In this document: piece by piece, positions 25,865 to 38,000 of the stretch
How positions within the stretch are numbered: the stretch's first letter is position 1
Layout: each line of letters opens with the position of its first letter
NCBI RefSeq assembly: GCF_000524195.1
Contig: NW_020170393.1
Span: forward strand, 369,846 to 433,845
DNA: 64,000 bases
DNA from: Echinococcus granulosus
Lineage: Eukaryota > Platyhelminthes > Cestoda > Cyclophyllidea > Taeniidae
Direction of reading: 5' to 3'
Notes under the pieces: model-generated
Database searches by the model: none
The model's input: only the letters and a program-made list of their open reading frames with translations
What the model was told of the DNA's origin: nothing
Program-made: the position numbers and the translations under genes

Positions 25865-26903
25865 TGACCACTCTTTTGTTTTTTAAGCTCTGTCTTGGTT
25901 TCGCAGGGATTTAAGGCTCTGCCTCTGCACTTCCTCTGGGTGGCATGGCCTCCGCACCATGCCGGTGGCTCCCAGCCATGCCCCTTGGATGTCGTTTTTA
26001 CACATTCGGCCCTAGTATTACATCGTCTCTCAACTTTAGGGAAGCCGCGCAGCGCTGCATTAGTGGCAGCGAAAAACGAATCCGATTATAAAGGACGCCT
26101 ATCTCGATTTCTACCGCTGAGTGATGTCTCAATAGAGTGGAAGAGGTGCAAATGGTGCGGGTGAGGAGAATCCGTTAAGTCCTCCAACAGAAGGGCTGAA
26201 AATGACGTCTACCCTAGTCAGCTACGCCAGTTTTGTCGTCTGCAGGAAAGCTGTTGACAATTAATATGACACTGGCCATTACCTATGTGAAAAGCTCATT
26301 ACAGAACTGTCTACGATACCTGTATGAAGATGTCAATGAAGCGAACTCGCGACACCTCCCCCACCTCTCTACTAGTTGGATGGCACCCGGATAGATACAA
26401 TGTTTAGCACGGAATGGTAAATATAATGGCAGGGAGGAGAAGACATGAATTGCTATTTGGGCAAAACTTTTTTAAACCCCTTTGCTTTTTAATGAATCTG
26501 CTTTTGTGCCAGTATTCTTTCGACCAGCTGCAGACATATGTGATGCCCTTTACATTAACTGCTACCCAGATACAGTTCCCAGTCGGGACAAAACTGTGGA
26601 CGCAGTGGGATTGCCAAGGGGATCATTGCCGTTGCAGTCTGATGCCTTCTCAACCGTATGGAAAGTCGATGACTGGCGCGGTTGGTCCGTGGGTATTTGT
26701 CTTTACATCACCGGGCTTCATTGTGATGGTTGACGCGAGAGGTTAAACTGGGGGAGCGCCGGGGGCGATGTCCGAGAAGCAAGGGAAACTGTGTTGCGCG
26801 GGCACTTAAGGCTCCGCCTTTGTTACTTCTGTACGTCTACGATAAATATTCTACCCAAATATCAGGTCATCTTTAGTCTTTAGGAAGGTCTCAAGGGCGC
26901 TAA
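25865..26903 (+). mobile_element. TRIM-type element, copy 5, full span
   Basis: The 5' LTR is 25865-26059, ending GCTGCA; TTAGTGGCAGCGAAA follows. The interior is about 730 bp. The purine-rich tract GAAGCAAGGGAAA precedes a shortened 3' LTR at 26792-26903 that lacks the first part of the LTR. Ends were placed by alignment to the other copies. Confidence 0.75.
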
Positions 26904-28220
26904 AAATACTGACAGGCAAATAAGCACCTACGCTCATTATAAACTAAAAATTATGTATTTAAACAAGCAAAATCAGTAGTTATCAGTAGAACAGTTCACT
27001 TTTCCATGAGGATGTAAGTACGTAAACGCACATTTACTGGTGCTAATGAGCTACCCATAGATGCAAAATTAACTTTCCTCAGCTTCTGCTCTGCCGTTTC
27101 AGGTAGAAGTTTAGCATAATATAGAGAGGAGGATTTCACGCCCATATTTTTGCATTAATATCCCCCTCATAAACTGGATAAAACCACCTCCACCACCACC
27201 CGCCATAGTCAATGTGCCTCCACGTTTCCCTCAAAGGTCTGCTTTCACTGTTGCCATGGCATCTTTACCACATTCGCAACCAAGGTCTCAGGGGAAAATC
27301 AAAATGACAACTTTTTTTCTACTTTTTTCTTTAACTCCCATCCATTTCACCTCCTTTCCATTAAGTGTCCTGCATGTGTGTGATGCGCTGGCTTAGGCAG
27401 AAAAGTGGAGAAGCCAAGGCGATGAGGTGCTGTTAGTGGAAAGGTTAATGGAAGTTATAAAGGAGACTCTCCCATTGTATCCAAGCGTGCTGTCAACCCT
27501 CCCGAGAAAAACCTTGAATGCAATACCTTAATAAGGTTAAATTAAGAGATCTAGAGGGCCAAGTGTCAATGGTGATAGGAGGACTCTTGCCTTACAGATG
27601 TCGTATGAGAGGGCGCAGTCTTACAGAAGTTTGCAAGACCTTTAAGGAAATTTTCTCGTTCCAGGGCTTTGCAATCATTTTAGCTGTCTGACTGCGAATT
27701 GCCGCAAAATGTGAGAGAAGACGTTATAACCCTGCTTGATCATCCTTACCAATTTCCCATACCTGTTGGACGACTTTAATGCTTGCGATTGCGTCCCTGT
27801 CTAGAGAAAAAGAGTACTTTGGGTAGACACCCAGTGTTTTTTATTTGTTGTAAGTGGGAAAGGTCCGGCGACACTTAAGAGGCCTGCAATTATAAAGTCG
27901 TTCTACTTGGCGGCATGGGTCGCAAAAGCAACGCTTTTTCGCTATGAGTTGAGTAAAGCATGAAATACTTAAGCTTTTAATGTTTTTTAATTTAACAGAC
28001 GAAAGGGCCATTTATTTCCTATTGATCCATATTCAGCATCACTGATATAACTCTCACGTCATTTCGAAAACTCGGGATCCACCAGCAGTAATGTGGTAAG
28101 AATGATGCTTTGCCAGGATGTTTTAGTCTAATATGATCAGCAGCGATGAAGATTAAAAGCCGTTAGTGTCAAAAATAATAAGAATTTAAAAGAATCGACA
28201 CCAACTCCTCGGATGGGACA
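26904..28220. other. spacer between TRIM copies 5 and 6
   Basis: Includes a (CCACCAC)-rich patch near 27185. No gene seen. Confidence 0.5.
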
Positions 28221-29274
28221 TGCAACACCCCAAAATATTCCTGAAGACAATAAAAGATGCTGGCATTCAGAAAGAAGTGGGGTCACTTGTACGACCCGGA
28301 GATTAGGCCACCCGTTCGTGACATAACTGTGGACTCCCTAAGTGGTCCTAATAATAAAACCAAAAGTTAATCAGCCAGCGCATTGCTTAGCCTCTCTCCT
28401 CTCTTGAGCGTCGCCCCTTTGGCGCTTCTCTTGGTCAACCCCCCAAATCAACCATCACAACGCTATCGGAGCTGTTAGGGTAAATACCAACGAGCCAATT
28501 GTGCCATTCGTTGAATTTCCACGCAACTAAGAAGATACTTTATCACAACTGGATCTGGAGTTTCATCCAGTATAAGAGCCGTACAGGAGAATGGAAAAAT
28601 GTGCCGGCCGTCACGCGTGGCTACTGTTAGTTGTAGGAATGCTGACCTAAAAGTAGAGTCGTGTAACAAGGGATAGGATTTGAATTAGCTCCATGGAAGT
28701 ACGATTTCTCTTCTTTTCCTCATTTTCCCTTTTCTTCCCACTCTAGAGCTGCCCGGTCATATCTATCTGTGTTCTATCTAGCCAGTGAAGAAGCGGAGGA
28801 GGCATTGTAATTTCGAGTCATTGACATCTTTATTGAGGTAGCTCAGACAGCGAAGTAACCAACTTATCCAGATGATTCACGTCCATGGCTAGTGTCATTT
28901 CGGTTGCTAATTGCATTCCTGTGGAAAACAGGACTGGGGTGGCTGTCGAAGTTAGATGTCATTTTCAGACCTTCTATTAGGAATCGCCACAGACTCTCCC
29001 ATTCTAGGCTTGTGTACTCCTTCCGCCATCCAGGGTATATCGTCCAGCGGTAGACTAGGATAGCTGCCCTTTAAGATAGGGTCCACTTCCCACTGCCACC
29101 AATGTAACACCCCGAGACTTCTTTGAAGGCAGATTATGTTTTGCTGACGTGTAGAAGGCATTGGATTACTGGCACTACCCGAAGGTCAGACCAGTCCGCG
29201 GTGATGCAATGGCGAAGCGCCTTACTGGTCCCTTTACCGAAACCGAGAGTCAAACCATCAATTACCCTACTACA
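28221..29274 (-). mobile_element. TRIM-type element, copy 6, full length
   Basis: Minus-strand copy. The 5' LTR is 29103-29274, ending GTTACA, then TTGGTGGCAGTGGGAA; the interior is 715 bp; the purine tract GAGAGGAGAGAGG precedes a 3' LTR at 28221-28387 ending TTGCA. The two LTRs are clearly diverged, indicating an old insertion. Confidence 0.8.
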
Positions 29275-31968
29275 AGTCTGGCGTTAGCAAAGATTTATCA
29301 CTGAAATATTTTTTTAGCCTTTGATGTGAAGATGATCAAATAAGTATAACATGGTTAAAATAAAACTATTTTCCCACTTCTTTTTTTACATTTACTTGAA
29401 ATCATATCTGCTTCGAGTTCTCGATTACTACCTGTGATATTGTAGTGTTTATACTATTGAAAGCATGATTCAATGCAAGAGGTCGTTTTCCTGCATCCAT
29501 CAGCTACTTTAGTTAGGGTTACCAGTCTGTACATCTTCTGTGGCCCCAAACCGCATGCGGCATTGTTTGGATCTATTGGGTATTCGCCAACATGACAGTG
29601 CGAAATAAAATTTCTTCCTACCATCGAAATGCTGAGACAGCAAAGAAACGTTCCTCAGCGGAGAATATAAATAATTTAACAGACCAAAGTTTGCATCAAA
29701 ACACAAGAGCGAAGTCTAATCCCCTTGAGCCAAAGGCTGTCAAATTTCTGTCTCCAACAGACCCAATGTAAGGGCTTTATCTTTCCACACCTTTTCCCAT
29801 CTACCTATCCAAGTTTCATGTGTGAAACAAATTCCCTTTGACATGTCATCCATACTTCGTCAGGAATTAGTTGCACTTCCGCAGGCTGAAAAAGTTACTG
29901 TTTTCCACCCTCAAGTGTATTTTGACATGGCGAGAGGTAAGCAAAGAATGGGTCTCTCAATTTGTAGAAGAAACGGAATTTGTCTGAGACGAAGGGTAGG
30001 AATAAGCTTGAGTTTGAGGTGCATGAGACTAACTGGGGAAAAAAGTACAAATCTTTCAGTAACTACTGTCTTGAGGCATTAAGTAGTACATTGGAAAACA
30101 AGCATTTTACTGGGATGTGAATCACTTCTCGTAGATTTACTAAGTAACTGTGCCCCAAATTAGCAAAACTGAGCATCGTATCTAGGCCCAAATAAAATTT
30201 TATTCTAAAATTACCTTTGCATCGTCCGTCAACGGATAATCGGTGGTAGTTTGCCCGTTGTTTCTCAATCCGGTGCCGTTCCCAACGAATTGGCCGCAAC
30301 ATGCGTGGACCGCAAGCGCATGTCCGCCGTGACTAGTCAGCTTTAAACGATACAAAGAATCTAGGCAACACAAGAAAATACGAGAATAAGGAGTGTGACC
30401 CAGAGTTAGGCTGTACACCTTGAACTGTTTAAGCACTTTTGTGGTACTCGCCCGCTTGGCTTGAGGGAGAAAATTTGGAGGGCAGAATGGGAAGGCGTAG
30501 CATGAAACCTGCACAAACCGCCCCCCTATTCTGGGCGGTCAGGCAGTCCACATTAAATTTGCTGCCTATTTCTGACCGCTTTTAATTCTGAATACATTAA
30601 ACGACCAACTTACCTTGAGGTCTGGATCATTAGCCTAAATATTTGCCTCCAAACAAGTCGCTTTTATTCCATCAAGTGCTAACGTGCCAAACTTATTAAG
30701 GGGATGGGGAGGTTAACTAAAAGAATTACTTGCGTCCGAACTTGTACTATGGGTCAGATCGGAGCCATATTTGTACATTAGGTACTCCCATTATGACTAC
30801 TTGGCGATCGCAAAACGCCGATCCGGTGGATATAACTAGGGAGGTATTTTAATTGCACTTTGATCCTTTTCGCATAAAACAGATTACAAGGAAGGCGACT
30901 CTATCAATCCAAGTGACAAAAATTTAGATACACTTGTTATCAATCTTAGGTGATGTTTAGCATATTTGAGTGTCACCCAGGTTGAGGTGAGTTTCTGTCT
31001 GGTTGAATTAAGACAAATGTAGGCGACTGCTGAATAAATTAAAGGGAAGCATCATCCAAAATCCAAAAAATCATCAGTCATTACAGTCAGCGATTCAAAA
31101 CCCTTAATGTAAGGTTGGTAAATAAAAAGGGATTAAATAATTTGTGCTTGTGAAGTTCAACTATCTCTTGGTATCTATAAGCCGGTCACCTTTGAAATAT
31201 TTCAGAATTACAAGAAGATTGTGGAAGACGTATCCTAATTAAACTGTATTTTGCTTTGTTCTAAGCTTTGCTATTGATATGTTCTTTAAAGTCATCCTAA
31301 GGACATGTAAAAGTAGAATTGGATCTTAAAATTCTAATCGGTGATTTAGCTTAAGATTCAAATCCACCTCAATCGACCTCCTTGTCAATAAATTTTATTT
31401 TGACTTTACCGATGATACTAAGAAGCTACTGGCTAAATAGTGTTCACCTCAGACAAAGCAGCAAATATTACCGCCTGTGGCAAATGCTATAAGATCAAAC
31501 TTAAAATCGTTTAAGTTATGCATTTCCGTCTCTGTGAATATCGGGAAGAACTTCCCACGATTCGTTGCCACTTTCCGTGCATTCGGTGAAAGTGTTATAA
31601 AGTTGGTGCTAATCGCTAGAAAAATCTAGCAAACAGAGGTCACGATGAAGCCACAAATACATAAATGTCGACCATATATTTTAGAAGGCTGACTACCGAC
31701 GAAAAATTGGTTTTTCTCCAAGCCTCAAGGGCTCAATATTGTGCCACTACTGCTATTTATGCTTCACATAGAATAAAACGTAAAATTTTAAAGTGGTTTA
31801 ATCACAAAGTCTCTTAGTATTTTGTACTTAAAAAATGCAGATCCGCGTTTTATTAGATCACAAATTTGAATTCTGCTGCACACAAGTGCCAGTAAGGTCA
31901 TTGCAGAGTTGAGGCGCGTAAACAGAATTAGAATAGGAATGAAGTTGTGGGTATAGACAGCTCGAGAA
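29275..31968. other. upstream of afadin
   Basis: Should contain the afadin promoter and 5' UTR. I see no clear TATA box, CpG-rich patch or upstream coding exon. Confidence 0.45.
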
Positions 31969-31980
31969 ATGATAGCCAAG

Positions 31981-32070
31981 ATGGATGGCATAAGACGAGA
32001 CTTGTTGAAATTGATTGACGAATGGAATTCAAGCCGTCTCGATCTTTTTCACTTGTCAAAACCAAACGAG
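31981..32070 (+). CDS. AFDN: afadin exon 1: N-terminal helix
   Basis: It encodes 30 residues, including IDEWNSSRLDLFHLS, which corresponds to the conserved segment preceding RA1 in vertebrate afadin (HHWNANRLDLFEIS). Phase 0 end at GAG|GTTTAT; the following intron is 35 nt and ends in GCTCTAG. An upstream in-frame TAG at 31954 closes the frame, so the protein starts at 31969 or 31981. Confidence 0.88.
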
Positions 32071-35000
32071 GTTTATATTTTTTCACTCTTGTGATTATGC
32101 TCTAGTATCTGGAGTTTATGGGTGTTATGCGGTTTTTCTTCCAAAACGATGACATGAAGTTTCAAACAAAATGTTTAAGGGTGTCTAGCACTATGAAGAC
32201 GTGCGAATTGATTCCTCTGTTGATCGAGAAGTTTTATTTGGAATCCATCCATTTGGATCCTGGAAAGTGTGGACTCTATGAGCATTTTACACATTCTGGT
32301 ATGTATTTACTTGAGTGATATTTTTTAGAAAGAATGTTGGGTTTTGACGAGTATCCTTTGCTTGTCCAACTAAACTGGTCGAAACTCGGTCAGGAAGGGA
32401 AATTTATTTTGAAAATTACCGCTAGCGGCCTGGTAAGTTGCGTGTACTTCATGGTGACTGCTTCCCGAAATATGCATAAGTCGTCTTTGAGACTTTTAGT
32501 GGTGTACAGCAATTGTTGTATCTTTAGCAATGTTTATTTGTTAATAGGTGAATCCAAAAACTGATGCCCAACTAAATGAAACAAAGTCGAACGATCAGTT
32601 GAAAAAGAGTGTAAAAAAGTCGGCAAAAAAGCCATCAAAGAATAGTACTGGCTTTGATGGTTTATTTTGTGGTCGTGGCATTGAATATGACGAGAATGAG
32701 AACATAACGAGTGGCTGTGGGCCCCGGATACGAAAGCACGATACTGTTGAAAATAATAGGATATTGGAGGACGATCTCCACTCCGAGAGTCGATGCCATT
32801 CTCCTCCTAATAGTACCTTCACCAGAATGACTTCTGATCCCGAGGTTCTTATGCAAAAAACGCGTCAGCAAGTTCTGAGCTCAAAACTTTCTCAGTTTGC
32901 AGGCAAAGGATCTGATGATATCGGCAAGTTGAAGTCTTCATGTGCTTTATGTTACTCGATGCTTCTCGGTAGGTGGGACTTTAAAGATATATGGTGAACT
33001 GGTTGATCCGAGTGTGCCGTATAAAACACTGCTACTCTCGACAAGGGATTCTGTGTCTCACGTCATTCGCCGGGCATTGGACAAGTATGGGCTTGAATTT
33101 GCTGATCCCGCTGCATACTGCCTGATTATGCGAACCCGCTATGCCAATGAAATTCCCGGAATGCAAGCCTATGAGGAGATTTTACAGGATGATTTCTGTC
33201 CGTTGAAACTTCTACTTGCCCCGGAGTCCTCGCCTGAAGGAATAATAACGACGTTTGAGGTTTGTATCATCTACTGCTTTATTAGCTAAAAATATTCAGC
33301 TTCGTCCGAGACTGACTCGAATTGACAGACAGCGGAATGGGACAACAAATGGACAAACTATCTCTTCTCCGGCGCTCATTCGTCTGCCTTATCATCAAAA
33401 TAATCGCAAGGCTTCTCAAAATACTTATCGTACATTTACCAATGGGCAACATAATTCTTTCGCTTGCCTTGTGGAAGTGTGTTCGGAGGGAAATGACAGT
33501 CGCAAACCAGCAATTTATCCACTCCCTGTGCATTTGGGAGAGGTGAGGCAGCTTTATCAATCATTCCCTTGTTTTGGTTGTTGACTTGAGCAGTCGCGGC
33601 TGTGGCTTTGTGTAGGCTTTGTGGCATTAATTCGGGGCCTATAAGCCAATCACTTTAGGAGCTGATTGTTATGGTAGCAATTGAGCACAGTAACCTGTGA
33701 GACGAATTCTGTCTTTGGGTACTTTTCCGTAGTTTTGCGCTCACATACTCGCTCCCTTGCATTCCTTGTGTTTGCGTCCTGGCGCACACATTCACTGTGG
33801 TAGAGCTGCTTTGATGCAATTGGTCTCTCCGCTACTTCCGCGTCCATTTGCATAAGGGAATTTGAAGCCAAAAATTTACGCGCACTTCAAGCACACTCAA
33901 CACAAACTGGTGAGTATACGGCCGTTACGGCAGTTCTATTCATTTTTATTAGTGCTTACCGCAAAGGAAGGGATTTCCTGTGTTATCTTCCTTACCTACT
34001 GTTCCATTGTCAACAACCTCTGATCTACACAAGTCGTTGCAATTTTAAAAAACCTTTATAGAATATGATCATGACTATGGTAGGAATGTCAGCTCTTTCT
34101 TTTTTCTTTATTGGTCTGACATCTTGTCCACAACTTTTAATGCTCCATTACATACCTATGACTCCGTAGCATCATCCCGCTTATTTATCAGGAAGCCTTT
34201 TGGACGAAATTCAAACTCGGAACACAATCTGCCTTAGTTAAAAACAAAAATCCACTCAACAGTACCTTGTTTCCTATGCAACAAGCAACTAGACCATCGA
34301 GGATGAAACTAATTCTACCACAAAGGGGACATGACCTGTAGTTTCCCCCATCGCTTCATGGTCCGAAGAAAAACTAATAACAAGTTGTCTGAAGCCAGTT
34401 TCGGCTGTTTTCGTCTTATCGGTTTCCTAGCATGGCTAGTAGCTGAAATTACTCTTCCCTCTTATAGTGTCCAAAAACCCTTGAAAAGGGGGAAGTGGGT
34501 GCTTCGCTGCGACCTCACAGTGAGATTTAGTTATTTTATGCACCAGGCCAGTAGAATAAGGCGCCTTTGAAATCTGAACTTATGTATTTTAATGATCTGT
34601 TGCTGGAGTTATTATTTACCACTCTTATTTCTGTCCGTGACTGTCGTCTTTTCATTATGAAGGAGTTTTTGATCAAATTGATACGAAATATGATGTGCCT
34701 CCATTCACTTTTCCCACCCATTAGTACTAGCTCATGAGAATTTCGGCTCTTTGTCTAACTAATTGGCAGGATGGTAAGAGTGGCAGCAAAATCGCTGCTG
34801 TCTTGGTGCGTCGCAGCGCATATTTTGTTGGCTTTCTTGTTACGCAATATCCGCGGCTTTCTCCTCCATACTGCTGCCTCAGTCCGACAACTCATTCGTA
34901 TTCTTAATTTGCATTCCGTGGTTCACATGACAACGCAACGTTACTATCTCATTCTTATGACATCTTCTGTGTGATCTGAATTTAGATGACAAGTTCATCG

Positions 35001-38000
35001 GCACCTGCTTTGCGGCATCCCTAATGTTGAGACTAAATGCCCTGACCGATTTCAAACCGGTACGCACGCGCACGTACCCATTTCTCTGTGCTTAATATGA
35101 CACCTCTGACACTTGGCAATTCAGCGCTGCCAATTTCAAAAGCCTTAGTGGGCCTAAAAAGTGTCCACTGAACGTCGAAACTACTTTTTCTACTATTGGG
35201 CGTCGCCCAGTGGAGTGTGACTCATGCCCGACTCCCGCTCCGCGATTCATTTGTTCATGTTTAATGCGATTTTCCCCCTGAGACCCTCGAATAATACATG
35301 TTTATTGGCGGCCTATTGTTGGCTTACCACTTTGCGAAGAGGCGTGCACATTCACCCTTATTACCGAATTCCATTCCACCGCTACTCCATGCTTACTTAG
35401 CACGATGACCTTCCGTCCAGAGGGCGTCAACCCAGCGCATCCAGATGAGTCATTGTGAGTCGCAACTCAACAACCATGCCTTTCGCGCCTCTGCCCTCAG
35501 ACTCCCTTAAGCTAACGCCTCTCAGGCTATCGCTCCTTTTTGCCCTCATATAAGTCACTTGACCGACATTCAATTAGGCCTTCAAGTAACTCGGTTTACC
35601 TGACTCTGACATAACACCTGTGGTGCAGCTGGTTGTTGACCTCGTAGGCAAGCTATGCACACCGGTGCAGAGATCCGTCGCCTAGTGAAATTGTAGCCTA
35701 AATTGCCTAGCTGTCGTGGCCTTTGGCCTCATAATGGTGGGTGCATATGTAAGCCGCAGATTAACGGTTATGTCATCGCCTTTCTAAGATGTTGTGACCG
35801 ATTTTACGCGCGCTCTTATAACGCCTTCACATGATCCTGGCCAGTCATGATCCCAAATACGATGAAACAATAATGCCGGAGGTTTTCTTCAAGAGTCTCT
35901 CTTCTCATCACTTTTGCATCAATTCCTCAATTGCAAGTGGAGAAACTAAGGCGAATCGGGAGATCATGGGTAGTTTTATCCATTTGTACGGCGATGGATC
36001 AGCATAGAATCTGTGACACTTCCTCACTGCAGTTAAACACCTGTCAGTACAAATCTGGTCATATATCACTAAGAACTAGATGAATCTGGAATAATTTTGA
36101 GTCTTCCGAACTTGGTTTTGCAAAGTTTTCATATAGTCTCAGATTTGTAAGCACGGAGCAACGTGTGTGTGTGGTCGGCTGTCTACTTCTTGACGGTGGT
36201 GCGCATTCTCCAACTGCCTTTACTGGATTTTATGCATCACTCATTCTGGACCTTTGATGCCCATGCAATTCCTCTGCTGCACTGACCAAATATACACCGT
36301 TTCACCGGTGTCTTAATCTCCTATTCTCACAGCTCACCCACAAGGTCAATGTGAGGGGTGACTGGACTATCAAATTGAAAAGCCATACCATCCATTATTT
36401 GAGTCCTTTCTGTTCCAGACCGCATCGCTCTTCCTTAAAACATTTTGGCAAATCACAATTTGAGGTCTTTCGATCAGTACTGAAGTTAACGCGGAGATAG
36501 ACACGCACATGCTTATCTAGACAACGGCGCGAATTTTGGCAGATATCAAATCCTGTTAAAAGGCTATTAACACCCGCCTCGGGCTATAGATTTTGGGGGG
36601 CTGTAACATGTTGATAACTGCTTCCAACTGGGAGGTCTCCTTAGTGGACTTTAACGTGCGTTTTGACAGTTGCCAAAACGATGAAATAGATCGCAATAGT
36701 AACAACTTCAAAGTATCAATGTTTGGGTATCAATTTACCTCGGGTGGGGCCTAGAGGTGGTGGTCATACAACGCCACTCTCTCCACACAGAAATTCAAGC
36801 AGACAGTGAGGTATCACCCTTGAAGTAACCGCGTTTAGCGTACTTTTCTCAACCTTTGATAACTTTTTTACTCAACTTTATTGTCGCAACCGTTTAAAGC
36901 CTCAGTATTATTTCTCCACAGAGAATGTATATTTGCTTGTATATGCGTATTCTCGGTTCAGGTGTGTGTGGGCACCTCCCTCCAGCCCTCGACCAAGTTT
37001 CCGCTTCTCGTAACCCTCCCAGTGAACGTCCATCCTGAAGTTATTCCCTTCCACGTGGTTATCTGGCAGCCACAGGAGACCACTACCACCAGTCACACCT
37101 CATCTCGCTGCTCCTCCCGCGATTGGCTCGCCTGTGCTCCTGTGGCCCACGAGACTCTTGCGCCCGTCCTCGTCAACGGTCGCCTGCTCACCCTTCCTCC
37201 ATTCCGACCCTTCAGCTCCGACCGCAAACTCCGCCTGGACCAACAACCCACCTTGGCCGCCCATTGGCTTGCTCCCGGTGACGTCATCCAATTGGGATCC
37301 GGCGGTTGCAGTCGGTTTCGCATCTGGCCCGGCCCAAGTCCTCCACCAACTCCTAAGCCTGCATCTCTTTTATCCACCACTGGTGCTACTGGGCGCCAAA
37401 CTATTGTAAACAATAAGTTATCAGTAAGCTTTCGGAAGACTTGATCTACTATGGAGGGCTTAAAAATACTCCAAACTCCTCGACCAGAATAGCTAGACGT
37501 CAAAATCAGCATCAATCCCACATGCTGAAAAGTGGTAACCTTGACTTGTTCAGGAACTGCCATAGCGGGCAGTAGATGCGTTGAAAAACACACCAAATCC
37601 GCACCGATATGATAAAATCAAGTTGTGCAGCTTTACGCCTAATGAATATTAGTGAAAATTTGTCCATTGGTCAAATTTTGAAAAGAGAAGAGGAGGAATT
37701 TAGTTCCTTCCTTTCCCTTTCTGTTCTTGCAGGTATCAACTCCCACCAGTGGTCGAAATAAGTGTCAGCCAGGTGGAGTAAAAACGCAGACACCTCAGTT
37801 GCACCGGCGGCATCAATCACATCAGCACCACTCTCACTACCAGACGCACCACAACAGCCGTCCGACCTCCATGGAGTCTACAAAATCGGATCTCTCGGAC
37901 ACCACTACTAGTAGTAGTCTTCCCCTCTCACCTACTTCACCATCTACAGTAGAGATGGAGCCCACGAAGACGCCTCGGGAGTCCCTACTCACCCCTAGTC

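Noticed and set aside
26414..26746. 110-codon open frame
   Set aside because: Interior of TRIM copy 5, not a gene.
37093..37596. 167-codon minus-strand open frame
   Set aside because: Shadow of the GC-rich afadin FHA exon on the other strand.
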